Shown: positions 34,643 through 41,230, counted from the first letter of the stretch. The stretch: 64,000 bases of DNA from Anniella stebbinsi (GCA_029215795.1 JARDYH010000007.1:74535763-74599762); one strand, 5' to 3'. The notes: generated by a model from the sequence alone, not told the origin. Numbers and translations are program-made.

Positions 34643-37398
34643 GGGTGTGCACGGACCCCCCGGATCGGATCGGGACCCGGATCGGGACCTCCAATTTTAT
34701 CATGGATCGGTTCGGACAAAATCGGAGCCCCCCCGGACCGGATCGAGTCCGATCCCGATCCAAAAATCGTAAATTTTTGGATCGGCTGCCATTTTCCCCC
34801 CCATAGACTTGCATTGCAATGCAAGTCTATGAGGAAAAAATGGCGGCGGGTGGGTGAGGGGGGGCCTAACTCCCTCCCCCCCGGGGCCGTCTGCTGTGGA
34901 CGGCCCCCGCAGGTAAGCCCCCTCCCCCGCGCTCCCTACCCCCCCTGGGGCCGTCCGCTTCCATCCGCTGGCGCCCGCGGGCACCCGCGGATAGAAGCGG
35001 ACGGCTCCGGGGGGGGTAAGCCCCCTTCCCCGCCACTGCTTACCTTTTAGGGCCGTTCGCTCCCGTCCAGCGCCGGCGGCTACCGCCAGCCGGCTTTGCG
35101 GCTTGCTCTAGAGTAGGGCGCCGGGTGATCACCTGGCGCGCCACCCTGGAGCAGGCCGCGGAGCCCGCTGGTAGTAGCCGCCGGTGCCGGACGGGAGTGG
35201 ACGGGCCAGAAAGGTAAGCGCCCCCCTCCTCCCCCCCTGCTGTCCACTTTCATCGGCGGGCGCCCGCTGGCGCCCACCAATGGAAGCGGCGGTGGGCGCC
35301 AGTGGGCGCCCGCCGATCCGCCGAACCAGTTCGGAGCCTTTTCGGATTGGTTCGGACTGGATCGGCGGAGCCAGCTGTTGGATCGGAAATCGGATAATTT
35401 ATCCGATTTCCCACTGGACCGGACTCGGATCGTGGATCGGGTCCGATCCAGTGCACATCCCTAATATATATATAATCTTTAACTTACAACCCGAGATATC
35501 GATGGAACACATAGGCTGCTTGGAGGTTTTCTTGACAATTCTTTACTATATAGCTCTATTTTGGACAATTAAGTGAACGACTGTTGTGTTTAAAAGAAGC
35601 TGGGTTTTCGGAATCCTGGCTGGGGGAGGGGGGAACAACCTCTCCATGCAGGGGCTATCTATATGCTGTCAAAAGAGTGGCTGCTAATCTGCACTGCATC
35701 AGTTATTTGATGCAGCTGCAGATTTGCAGCCATTGTGTGGCATTTCTGCAAAGCTGTGCAGTAAAAACAGTCAGGGACTGACCCCTACTTTTTCAGTAGG
35801 AGCAAGGTCACCCTGGCTCTTTTGCTGTCTGACCTTGCTCTGTGGCCGATTCGGAGAGTGGTCCTGGCAGAAGGCAACCAGTGATTGGTTGCCAGAAGCC
35901 AGGAAAAGGGCAGCGGGGAGGGCATCTCCAGTACCTGGATGACTGCCGGAAACCCCACACTTCCTCCTTGGTGTGGGGATTACCCAACGACAGCAGGGGT
36001 CAGTGCAACCACAGGGTTTTGGGGGTAATGTGGCACCAACTCAGTGCTGTGAAGACAGCCTCCCTCAGAAACTGAAATACGGAGACATGGGAAGGAATAT
36101 ATTTTGCTAAGAAAGGAAAGTTGGAGTAGCTGCACAGAAATATCAATACTTCCTTGCCTTCTCGCTTGTAGGCACCTCCTCCTCCTCCTCCTCAACCATT
36201 TCCAGGATATGATGACCATGTGAGTATTCCTTTCCTACAAACAAACAGGATTTGCATTTTTGTATAAACAGGAAATGTAAACATTTCCTGTTTCTTTTCT
36301 TTTAGCCTTCTCCAGATTATCCAGAATTTGTGAGTGTTCCTTTCCTTTCTTTTCCTTGATTGATTGATTGATTACTTTCCTACAAATAGGATTTGCTTAT
36401 TTTATATAATTGTAAAATACAAACATTTCCTGCCATCTCTCTTTTAGCCTCCTCTGGACTTTCCGGATTATGTAAGTATTCATTTCATTCCCTACAAACA
36501 GGATTTGAATCTTTTCTTTTTTTCTTTTTCTATAATTGTGAAATACAAATTTTCTGCCATTTTTTCCTTTTAGCCTTCTCCAGCATTTCCAGAATATGTG
36601 AGTATTCATTTCATTACCTACAAAGAAACTTTGCATCTCTTATATGATTGTGAAATACAAACATTTCCTGCCATCTCTCTTTTAGCCTCCTCCAGGCTTT
36701 CCATATGTAAGTATTCATTTCATTTCCTACAAACAGGATTTGAATCTTTCCTCCTATTTATATTATTATTATTATTGTTGTTGTTGTTGTTGTTGTTGTT
36801 AATATTATTGTTATTATGAAACACAAATTTTCAGCCATTTTTCTTTTAGCCTCCTCAGGGATATCCAGAATATGTGAGTATACATTTCATTTCCTAAGAA
36901 GAGGATTTGAATCATTTTTTTAAAAAATAAAACACAAATATTTCCTGCTGTTTCTGTTTTAGCCTCATCCAGGATTTCCAGAATATGTGAGTATTCATTT
37001 CAACCAAAAAGAACACACCCCTTGCATTATCTTGAAATCTGAGTTCTTGCCTTTTCCCTCCTAGCCTCCTCATGAATTTCCTACAAACAGGATTTTATAG
37101 CTTCTGTAGCCCTATTCAGGTGTCCTTCTTCAATGTAGAATCAAACATGATGGAGGAGGCCAAAGATAATCAAACTAGTTCTGTGTCTCCCTGCTCCAGT
37201 TATGATCATCTTCCATGAGTTTGAGGATAACTTCTGAAGGAAGAAGCTGTTTTGATTTAGGAAACTCTTGGAAAATCATGCGGAGGAAGCTCCATGAGCA
37301 AAAATGGCTCCCCCCTGCACACCTTTGTCTCCGATTTGTGGAGGGCAGCAGACATAGCGCAGTATTCCTCACTCTCCCCCTTGCATGTCGATTCTACA

Positions 37399-37443
<45 letters not shown>

Positions 37444-40400
37444 TTATATACCACCCCATAGCCGAAGCTGTCTGGGCGGTTTACAAAAATTAAAACACTG
37501 AACATTAAAAAATCAATATACAAAATTTAAAACCATAAACCATAAAAACAGCTAATATTTAAAACATTTTAAACTTTTAAACCTGGCCAAAAATTCAGTT
37601 AAAAACCTCAACTTAAGCTGTTAAAATGCCTGAGAGAAAAGAAAAGTTTTGACCTGCAGCCAAAATGATAACAGTGTTGGCGCCAAGCAGGCCTCATTGG
37701 GGAGATCATTCCATAATTGGGGGGGCCACCACAGAGAAGGCCCTCTCCCTTGTTGCCATCCTCTGAGCTTCCCTCAGAGTAGGCACCCAGAGGAGGACCT
37801 TAGATGTTGAGCATAGTGTACTGGTAGGTTCATGTTGGGAGAGGTGTTCGATCAGATATTGTGGTTCCAAGCTGTGTAAGACTTTATAGGTTAAAACCAG
37901 CACCTTGAATTGGGCTCAGGAACGTACAGGCAGTCAGTGCAAGCGGGCCAGAGTAGGTCTTATATGTTCGAACCTTCTGGTCTCTGTTACCAATCTGGCC
38001 GCTGCATTTTGCACAAGCTGCAGCTTCTGAACCATCTTCAAAGGCAGCCCCACATAGAGTGCAATGCAGTAATCCAACTTGGCAGTTACCAGAGCATAGA
38101 CAACTGAAGCCAGGTTATCCCTGTCCAGATAGGGTCATAGCTGGGCCACCAACCAAAGTTGGTAGAAGGCACTCTGTGCCACCGAGGCTACCTGAGCCTC
38201 AAACGACAGAGATGGTTCTAGGAGAACCCCCAAGCTAAGAACAGTTGAACAAGGCTCATAATATCTTGAAATGGGAGTCATGCCTGTCTTTTCTCTTGTA
38301 GAAACCCAGCGAATATGAAAAACAGGTGAATCTTTATGTTCTATTAATAGCATTGGCTACTTTTGTATGACCTTGAAATAAGAGTGATTCCCACTTTTTC
38401 TTGTTTAGGATACTCCAGAAAATGCAGTAAATATAACCCTGGTGAGTATTCCTTTCACAGAAACAGATTTCAATGTTTTGTATCATTCTGAAATATGAGT
38501 AATTCTTTCTTTTTCTCTTCTCTATTCAGGCGGGAGCTGAAATGGAAGCTAAAGAAGTAAGTATTCCCTCACAGGGGAATTGCATGTAACTGTTTCCTCC
38601 CTTCCCCATATCTTTTAGCCTCCTCAGGAATACCCATAGACTTACGAGGTAAATATTACAACTCCCCTTTGCAACAATGGTCTTTTATAGTATGCTGATA
38701 TACAACTCTATATACAGAGAAAAAAGATATTGTAGAGCTGGGAAAAGTGCAGAAAAGTGCACCTAAAATGATCAAGGGACTGGAGCACCTTCCTTATGAA
38801 GGAAGGATACAACAGCTGGGATTGTTTAGCCTGGAAAAAAGGAGGCTAAGGGGAAATCTGACAGAAGAGTACAAAATAGTGCATGGTATGGAGAATGTGG
38901 ACAGGGAGACATTTGTCTCCCTCTCCAATAAAACTAGAAGCTGGGGTCATCCCATGAAGCTGATTGGTGGGAGATTCAGGACATAGAAAAGGAAATACTT
39001 CTTCATACAGTGCATAGTTAAACTATGGAATTCACTACCACTATATGTGATGATGGCCACCAATTCACTACCACAAGATGTGGTGATGGCCACCAATTTA
39101 CTATCACAAGATGGGATGATGGCCACCAATTCACTACCACAAGATGTGGTGATGGCCACCAATTTATCCAAAAGGGGGTTGGATAAATTCCTGGAGAAGA
39201 AGGTTATTGATGGCTACTAGTCCTGATGGCTAAGTGCAACTGCCAGTATCAGAGGCCTATATACACCCATTGCTGGGGAATGTGGGTGGGAGGGTGCTGT
39301 TGCACCGTGTCCTGCTTGTGGGTCCCTGGTCGACAGCTGGTTGACCACTGTGTGAACAGAATGCTGGACTAGATGGACCCTTGGTCTGATCCAGCAGGGC
39401 TCTTTTCTTAAGTTCTTTATTTTCTTCTCTTTTAGCCTTCTCCAATTCCACCAGTGAAGGTGAGTGTTGCACCTTGCAGAAAGAGTCCTTTGCATTAGCC
39501 CGGCTGTTCAAATGCCGACAGATGCATGGACAAGTTTCTTTGCTCTGAAAATTTCACCCAGAGTTTTGTAGGGATTGCCAGTAGAAATGACCTTGACCCA
39601 TAGCAGGTCAAAACAGAATGAGGATGTTTCCCACCCCCTTTCCAGGAGTTTGAATTAGAGACAAACTAGACCCGTGTATGTGTGTGTGATCCCATTTGAG
39701 ACCATCTTGGTGGGGGAAGAGACTGTTTGCTCATGCAATGGTGCTGATGTAGGTCACCCTCTTCTTGGCGGCCTGTTTCACGCAATTGCTAGTTGTGCAA
39801 TTATCATCACATCTAGTTTGGACCTTGCTGGGCCTGTTCAGACAACCCACTAAGCCATGGTTAGGCCACTACCCCTTTTACAGCAAATGGTTATTGAGCA
39901 TGTTTAAGCCGTGTGTGAACCATGGTTAGGAATGGTTCACACAACACACTAAGCCATAATGTTTAGCTCAAAATGCTTAACCACCGTGGCTTAGCGTGTC
40001 GACTGGACATGGTCGTTGAGTCATGCTTAGAATCGACTTTAGTTGACATGGCTAACATGATCCATTTATTTTAGTGGGCTTACTCTAAGTATGACTTTGG
40101 GCAGATCTACACTAAGCAGGATATGACACTTTGAAAACGGTTTGAAAACTGTATATGGAGTGTATCCTGGGCCCCAACAGTTGTTACCACTGTTATAAAC
40201 CATTTTAAAGCAGCAGTGTAGATCCTGCCCTGGTCTGGATCTAACTCACTGTCTCCTTTGTCTACTTCACAATATGCTTCTACACAGATTAGCCATGACC
40301 ATAATTGCCCTATCAACTCTTCAGAATCCTGATTTACAGAGTTCCTGTATCATGTTGCTGATACAATCATTTAGGAACCACTCCGGGTCCATTCACAAGC

Positions 40401-40602
40401 CTCTTCTTTATTCTTTCCAAGTGCATCATTGCAAAAGAGTTAATTAATGATCCACCCTCACCCCTTTTTAGCAAGTACATGTTGAACTTTCTCCTGTGAG
40501 AAACATCCACCTTCAAGCTATTTGACACATGCTCTGAGTTAGTTGCCTGCCTTTTGTTTTTCCAGGCATGAGAAAAGTTACCATCTCGCCAAGGAAAACC
40601 AG
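15652..40602 (+). CDS. Gene B: secreted micro-exon protein with basic core and acidic tail
   Basis: Not a recognised named gene. A signal-peptide exon is followed by about 30 exons of 18-99 bp, all multiples of three and all joining in phase 0. Taking the stop at 38637-38639 the product is about 376 residues from 31 exons over 23 kb. Order: signal peptide (1-20); Arg/Gly-Ser-Phe-Gly-Gly plus polyproline exons; Gly-Tyr-Pro repeats; a basic block of seven exons (about +12); Gly-Tyr-Pro again; an acidic aromatic octapeptide array and tail (about -12) with one N-glycosylation sequon. No cysteine, so probably disordered and secreted. All-phase-0 exons and a separate signal exon are also seen in SCPP genes, but no Ser-x-Glu phosphorylation motif is present. 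Function unknown; expression unproven. Confidence 0.72.
16150..16345. mobile_element. Palindromic MITE in the first intron of gene B
   Basis: Ends AGTGGAGTCTGATGGCTC and the inverted GGAGCCACCAGCATCCACT, with inner arms around GGAGCT. Related sequence at 50032-50175. Confidence 0.6.
16412..17800 (-). mobile_element. L2-like LINE, 3' 1.4 kb with RT remains, minus strand
   Basis: The minus strand holds a 207-codon frame (17018-17641) with [20 protein letters not shown], the RT catalytic YxDD region, then [20 protein letters not shown]. The 3' end is A-rich with a TTTA run. Lies in the first intron of gene B. Confidence 0.85.
18050..18082 (+). CDS. Gene B micro-exon, [11 protein letters not shown]
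   Basis: 33 bp between TTTTTACAG and GTAAGTATG, phase 0-0. The intron flanks are those of class B exons in gene A. Confidence 0.75.
18481..18519 (+). pseudogene. Decayed gene B exon, [13 protein letters not shown]
   Basis: Good acceptor (CTTTTACAG) and an intact 39-bp phase-0 frame, but the donor reads ATAAATATG in place of GTAAGTATG. The first donor base is lost, so the exon is probably skipped. Confidence 0.7.
18837..18875 (+). CDS. Gene B micro-exon, GSFGG plus eight Pro
   Basis: 39 bp between TTTTTACAG and GTAAGTATG, phase 0-0. Confidence 0.75.
19212..19244 (+). CDS. Gene B micro-exon, GSFGG plus six Pro
   Basis: 33 bp between TTTTCACAG and GTAAGTATG. A close copy of the preceding exon module, two codons shorter. 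Confidence 0.75.
19567..19605 (+). CDS. Gene B micro-exon, [13 protein letters not shown]
   Basis: 39 bp between TTTTTTCAG and GTAAGTATG, phase 0-0. Diverged member of the GSFGG series. Confidence 0.75.
19722..19760 (+). CDS. Gene B micro-exon, [13 protein letters not shown]
   Basis: 39 bp between TTTCTATAG and GTGAGTATG. The flanks are class A; the preceding intron is only 116 bp. Confidence 0.75.
20308..20337 (+). CDS. Gene B micro-exon, [10 protein letters not shown]
   Basis: 30 bp between TTTTTACAG and GTAAGTATG, phase 0-0, class B flanks. Confidence 0.75.
20450..20770 (-). mobile_element. LINE fragment, minus strand
   Basis: TTAATTTATTAAATTTCTAT start, A-rich body and a TACAGAGAAGGC motif typical of the local LINE family. 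Confidence 0.6.
20771..20970. mobile_element. hAT-type MITE, partial
   Basis: Lacks the left end. Contains TATATGGTCACTCTAG in the middle and ends CCATATGGTCACGCTA. Confidence 0.7.
21114..21155 (+). CDS. Gene B micro-exon, [14 protein letters not shown]
   Basis: 42 bp between TTGCTATAG and GTAAGTAG, phase 0-0, class A flanks. Confidence 0.7.
21243..21371. repeat. Palindromic MITE-like repeat
   Basis: CTTCTTCAACTTGGTGCCC and the inverted GGGGCACCAGTTGG. Family of 5245-5455. Confidence 0.6.
21608..21649. repeat. (TA)n microsatellite
   Basis: About 42 bp of pure TA. Confidence 0.95.
21690..22013. mobile_element. Two CR1 3' fragments, head to head
   Basis: 21690-21830 is minus-strand CR1; 21831-22013 is the same region on the plus strand, ending GCCCCTTCCAACTCTACA and TTCTATGAT. 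Confidence 0.8.
22018..22330 (+). mobile_element. LINE 3' UTR-like fragment
   Basis: T-rich sequence ending in AGCACCATGTGCATTGATG and AAATACAT, shared in style with 63040-63395. Confidence 0.45.
22817..22870 (+). CDS. Gene B micro-exon, [18 protein letters not shown]
   Basis: 54 bp, donor GTGAGTATG. The acceptor TTTCAGCAG is a NAGNAG tandem, so the first Gln may be optional. Confidence 0.75.
22960..23295 (+). mobile_element. LINE 3' fragment with a (TG)n run
   Basis: Contains CCTATCTTATGGAACTTCC and AACCCACCTGTTCCCAAAGG, typical of LINE ORF2 3' ends, then a 25-bp TG run at 23189-23213 and AATAAATACAT. Confidence 0.5.
23316..23414 (+). CDS. Gene B largest micro-exon, Gly-Tyr-Pro repeats
   Basis: 99 bp, 33 residues, opening [17 protein letters not shown] and continuing with three GxPxNGYP-like repeats to a terminal His. 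The repeats are also seen in DNA (CCCCAACAATGGCTAC, CCCCGACAATGGCTAC). Acceptor TTTCTGCAG, donor GTGAGTA. Confidence 0.78.
23676..23995. mobile_element. hAT-type palindromic MITE with target duplication
   Basis: 320 bp, ends TAGGGTGACCATACG / CATATGGTCACCCTA. Flanks GTATCCGC (23668-23675) and GTATCCAC (23996-24003) form an 8-bp duplication with one mismatch. In a gene B intron. Confidence 0.8.
24300..24430. repeat. GTCCTCT-rich repeat
   Basis: Related to 26098-26225; both share CAGAGGAC / GTCCTCTGTTTG motifs and end AGTTCCAGTTTAAAGA or close to it. Confidence 0.5.
25099..25122 (+). CDS. Gene B micro-exon, HGHGDRRP
   Basis: 24 bp between TTTTGTAG and GTGAGTATG. First exon of the basic block; the His-Gly-His-Gly could bind metal, which is inference. 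Confidence 0.72.
25298..25335. repeat. (GGA)n microsatellite
   Basis: Purine-only GGA/GAG run, intronic. It produces poly-Glu and poly-Arg chance frames. Confidence 0.9.
25563..25580 (+). CDS. Gene B smallest micro-exon, GKRNGW
   Basis: 18 bp between TTTTTCTAG and GTAAATAC, phase 0-0. Confidence 0.65.
26098..26225. repeat. GTCCTCT-rich repeat, second copy
   Basis: See 24300-24430. In the intron before the FDFLKRLP exon. Confidence 0.5.
26472..26495 (+). CDS. Gene B micro-exon, FDFLKRLP
   Basis: 24 bp between CTTGCAG and GTAAGTAC. Basic and hydrophobic. Confidence 0.72.
27195..27227 (+). CDS. Gene B micro-exon, [11 protein letters not shown]
   Basis: 33 bp between TTTTTTAG and GTGAGTA. Basic and hydrophobic. 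Confidence 0.72.
27483..27802. mobile_element. hAT-type palindromic MITE
   Basis: 320 bp, ends TAGGCTGACCATATG / CATATGGTCGGCCTA. Seven flanking bases, TCTAAAT, are repeated on both sides. Confidence 0.8.
27879..27902 (+). CDS. Gene B micro-exon, PTFFDWIR
   Basis: 24 bp between TCTTTACAG and GTAAGTTG. Confidence 0.7.
28695..28921. mobile_element. 227-bp palindromic MITE (GGCTGAATTCGG family)
   Basis: Ends GGCTGAATTCGGACAAC and the inverted CCGAATTCAGCC. Flanked by ATT on both sides. Same family as 33215-33441 and 60859-61084. Confidence 0.75.
29537..29566 (+). CDS. Gene B micro-exon, [10 protein letters not shown]
   Basis: 30 bp between CCCCCAG and GTGAGTAC. Four Lys/Arg and two His in ten residues make it the most basic exon. 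Confidence 0.75.
29725..30225 (-). mobile_element. LINE 3' end, minus strand
   Basis: (TTTA)n, CCCAATAGCCGAAGC, A-rich body, and on the minus strand [20 protein letters not shown] from ORF2. Confidence 0.85.
30764..30802 (+). CDS. Gene B micro-exon, [13 protein letters not shown]
   Basis: 39 bp between TTGCTATAG and GTGAGTATG, class A flanks. Ends the basic block. Confidence 0.75.
30905..31412. mobile_element. Longer relative of the 227-bp MITE
   Basis: Begins GGCTGATTTCGCATGACAC and ends with the inverted TGTGCGAAACCAGCC. Interior includes a pyrimidine-rich tract. Its right part matches the flanks of the nested copy at 60.6-61.15 kb. Confidence 0.6.
32172..32228 (+). CDS. Gene B micro-exon, [19 protein letters not shown]
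   Basis: 57 bp between TTTCTGTAG and GTGAGTATG, phase 0-0. Confidence 0.75.
32474..32503. repeat. (CTAT)n microsatellite
   Basis: Seven to eight tetranucleotide units. Confidence 0.9.
32544..32778. mobile_element. Palindromic MITE (CCATTCAGAAGACACC family)
   Basis: Ends GGCCCCATTCAGAAGACACC and the inverted GGTGTCTTCAGAATGGGGCC. Two internal repeats of the same motif make it a double palindrome. Confidence 0.75.
32894..32959 (+). CDS. Gene B micro-exon with a (CCT)6 polyproline run
   Basis: 66 bp, 22 residues: GGPDYGEF, six Pro coded by pure CCT, then GYNGYPNP. Acceptor TTCTGCAG, donor GTGAGTAG. Confidence 0.75.
33137..33180. repeat. (CT)n(CA)n microsatellite
   Basis: A CT run followed by about 15 CA units. 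Confidence 0.9.
33215..33441. mobile_element. 227-bp palindromic MITE carrying telomere-like repeats
   Basis: Ends GGCTCAATTCGGACGAC / CTGAATTGAGCC, flanked by AGT on both sides. At 33256-33280 it carries ACCCTAA-type repeats in place of the sequence found in its sisters. Confidence 0.75.
34349..34402 (+). CDS. Gene B micro-exon, [18 protein letters not shown]
   Basis: 54 bp between TTTCTGTAG and GTAAGTAC, phase 0-0. Confidence 0.75.
34602..34638. repeat. (TG)n(TA)n microsatellite
   Basis: Interrupted by insertion of the element at 34639-35464; TA repeats resume at 35465. Confidence 0.85.
34639..35464. mobile_element. GC-rich DNA element with TTAGGG-TGTGCAC ends
   Basis: 826 bp, ends TTAGGGGTGTGCAC and the inverted GTGCACATCCCTAA (one mismatch). 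Subterminal GGATCGGATCGG motifs, very GC-rich core, no transposase frame. A partial relative ends at 59295. Confidence 0.7.
36172..36219 (+). CDS. Gene B micro-exon, [16 protein letters not shown]
   Basis: 48 bp between GCTTGTAG and GTGAGTATT. Another pure CCT run codes for six Pro. Confidence 0.75.
36306..36329 (+). CDS. Gene B octapeptide exon, PSPDYPEF
   Basis: 24 bp between TCTTTTAG and GTGAGTG. First of a compact array with introns of about 90-145 bp. Confidence 0.75.
36448..36471 (+). CDS. Gene B octapeptide exon, PPLDFPDY
   Basis: 24 bp between TCTTTTAG and GTAAGTATT. Confidence 0.75.
36574..36597 (+). CDS. Gene B octapeptide exon, PSPAFPEY
   Basis: 24 bp between CCTTTTAG and GTGAGTATT. 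Confidence 0.75.
36686..36706 (+). CDS. Gene B heptapeptide exon, PPPGFPY
   Basis: 21 bp between CTTTTAG and GTAAGTATT. One codon (Glu) shorter than its neighbours. Confidence 0.72.
36761..36805. repeat. (ATT)n(GTT)n microsatellite
   Basis: In an octapeptide-array intron, accounting for its greater length. Confidence 0.85.
36850..36873 (+). CDS. Gene B octapeptide exon, PPQGYPEY
   Basis: 24 bp between TCTTTTAG and GTGAGTATA. Confidence 0.75.
36963..36986 (+). CDS. Gene B octapeptide exon, PHPGFPEY
   Basis: 24 bp between TGTTTTAG and GTGAGTATT. Confidence 0.75.
37065..37100 (+). pseudogene. Broken octapeptide exon fused to intron sequence
   Basis: Acceptor CTCCTAG and a PPHEF start are intact, but the exon runs straight into TCCTACAAACAGGATTT, the intron motif seen after the sibling exons, and reaches TAG at 37098. 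A short deletion has removed the exon end and donor. If used it would be an alternative C-terminus. Confidence 0.65.
37402..38262 (-). mobile_element. L2-like LINE 3' end, minus strand
   Basis: (AAT)n at 37402-37444, then CCATAGCCGAAGCTGTCTGG and an A-rich 3' end. The minus strand reads [16 protein letters not shown], the ORF2 C-terminal region also seen at 44.2 kb. Inserted in gene B between the octapeptide array and the KPSEYEKQ exon. Confidence 0.85.
38302..38325 (+). CDS. Gene B micro-exon, KPSEYEKQ
   Basis: 24 bp between TCTTGTAG and GTGAATC. Directly follows a LINE insertion. Confidence 0.65.
38409..38441 (+). CDS. Gene B micro-exon, [11 protein letters not shown]
   Basis: 33 bp between TTGTTTAG and GTGAGTATT. 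Asn-Ile-Thr is the only N-glycosylation sequon seen in the gene. Confidence 0.7.
38530..38556 (+). CDS. Gene B micro-exon, AGAEMEAKE
   Basis: 27 bp between TATTCAG and GTAAGTATT. Acidic, with no Pro. Confidence 0.68.
38619..38639 (+). CDS. Gene B probable last coding exon, PPQEYP-stop
   Basis: Acceptor TCTTTTAG. The frame reads PPQEYP then TAG (38637-38639), followed 10 bp later by a GTAAATATT donor. Either this is the stop of the protein, or the exon was a PPQEYP-type module killed by a nonsense change and is skipped. Confidence 0.55.
   Translation, partial: PPQEYP
38708..39418 (+). mobile_element. CR1 LINE 3' part with an internal 33-bp minisatellite
   Basis: Contains AAAATGATCAAGGGACTGGA and TTTAGCCTGGAAAAAAGGAG, and ends near GGTCTGATCCAGCAGGGC. 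About four 33-bp units (GATGGCCACCAATTCACTAC...) occupy 39029-39165. Confidence 0.8.
39436..39459 (+). CDS. Gene B optional micro-exon, PSPIPPVK
   Basis: 24 bp between CTTTTAG and GTGAGTG, phase 0-0. Coding only if the stop-containing exon at 38619 is skipped; otherwise a relic or UTR. Confidence 0.45.
39832..40015. mobile_element. Palindromic MITE (CTAAGCCATGGTTAGG family)
   Basis: Starts GGGCCTGTTCAGACAAC; inner inverted arms around AAGCCATGGTTA / TAACCACCGTGGCTTA. Further copies at 54888, 57735 and 61150. Confidence 0.65.
40566..40602 (+). CDS. Gene B distal terminal exon (Ala-stop)
   Basis: Follows TTTTTCCAG. In phase 0 it reads GCA TGA and ends at a GTGAGTCC donor. Paralogue of 5826-5866; the two differ by a 4-bp gap after the stop. 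It would end the protein if exon 38619 is skipped. Confidence 0.45.
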
Positions 40603-40979
40603 GTGAGTCCAGAAGATGCTCGCTACCTTGGATGCACACAGTACAGATTTACACTTTGCTGGGTTGCCCACGAACATTGGGATGCCGCTATATAGGACTA
40701 CTGGCATTAAAGATGGGAGATGGAAGGCAAAACGTAAAACACCACCCACGTAACAGAGGGGCTGTTTTGAGATATAGTTCCTTAATTATTTTAATAACCT
40801 ATGTTGAAAAACTATCTTTTATTTGGGAGCATCGCTACTCCATGGCTAGGGCCTCCAACGTGGACATCAATATCCCTGCAGATACCTCTCTTGGTGCTCA
40901 CCTGGCTCCTTGCCCTTCCTGATTTTTATAGTTCTTTATTTTATCTCTTAAATATTTTTTTATTTAAACCACATTTTAA

Positions 40980-41052
40980 AAAACAAACAAACAAACAAAC
41001 AAACAAAAAACACCCAGCAACTGGGGAGCTTGTATGCTGTACAGTGAAGTGC

Positions 41053-41095
<43 letters not shown>

Positions 41096-41230
41096 TGCAA
41101 TTATATACCGCCCCATAGCCGAAGCTATCTGGGTGGTTTACAAACATTAAAAACATTGAAAGTTTTAAAAAAACTATATACAAAATTTAAAACCATGAAG
41201 AGCATAAAAACAGGTTATAAATACAATATC
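40980..41230 (-). mobile_element. LINE 3' end with (CAAA)n and (ATT)n runs
   Basis: Simple repeats at 40980-41006 and 41054-41095, then CCATAGCCGAAGCTATCTGG and an A-rich tail. Confidence 0.7.

Noticed and set aside
34814..35330. CpG-island promoter at the GC-rich core
   Set aside because: The GC-rich sequence is bounded exactly by transposon-like inverted ends inside a TA microsatellite.
36172..36986. Regularly spaced short repeats as a CRISPR array
   Set aside because: The repeated parts are exons with AG/GT borders and intron motifs; the spacers are not unique equal-length sequences, and the genome is vertebrate.
15652..38639. Gene B as an SCPP (enamel or casein type) gene
   Set aside because: Phase-0 exons and a separate signal exon fit, but there is no Ser-x-Glu motif, no recognisable SCPP segment, and the exon number is far higher than usual. 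Left open, not assigned.
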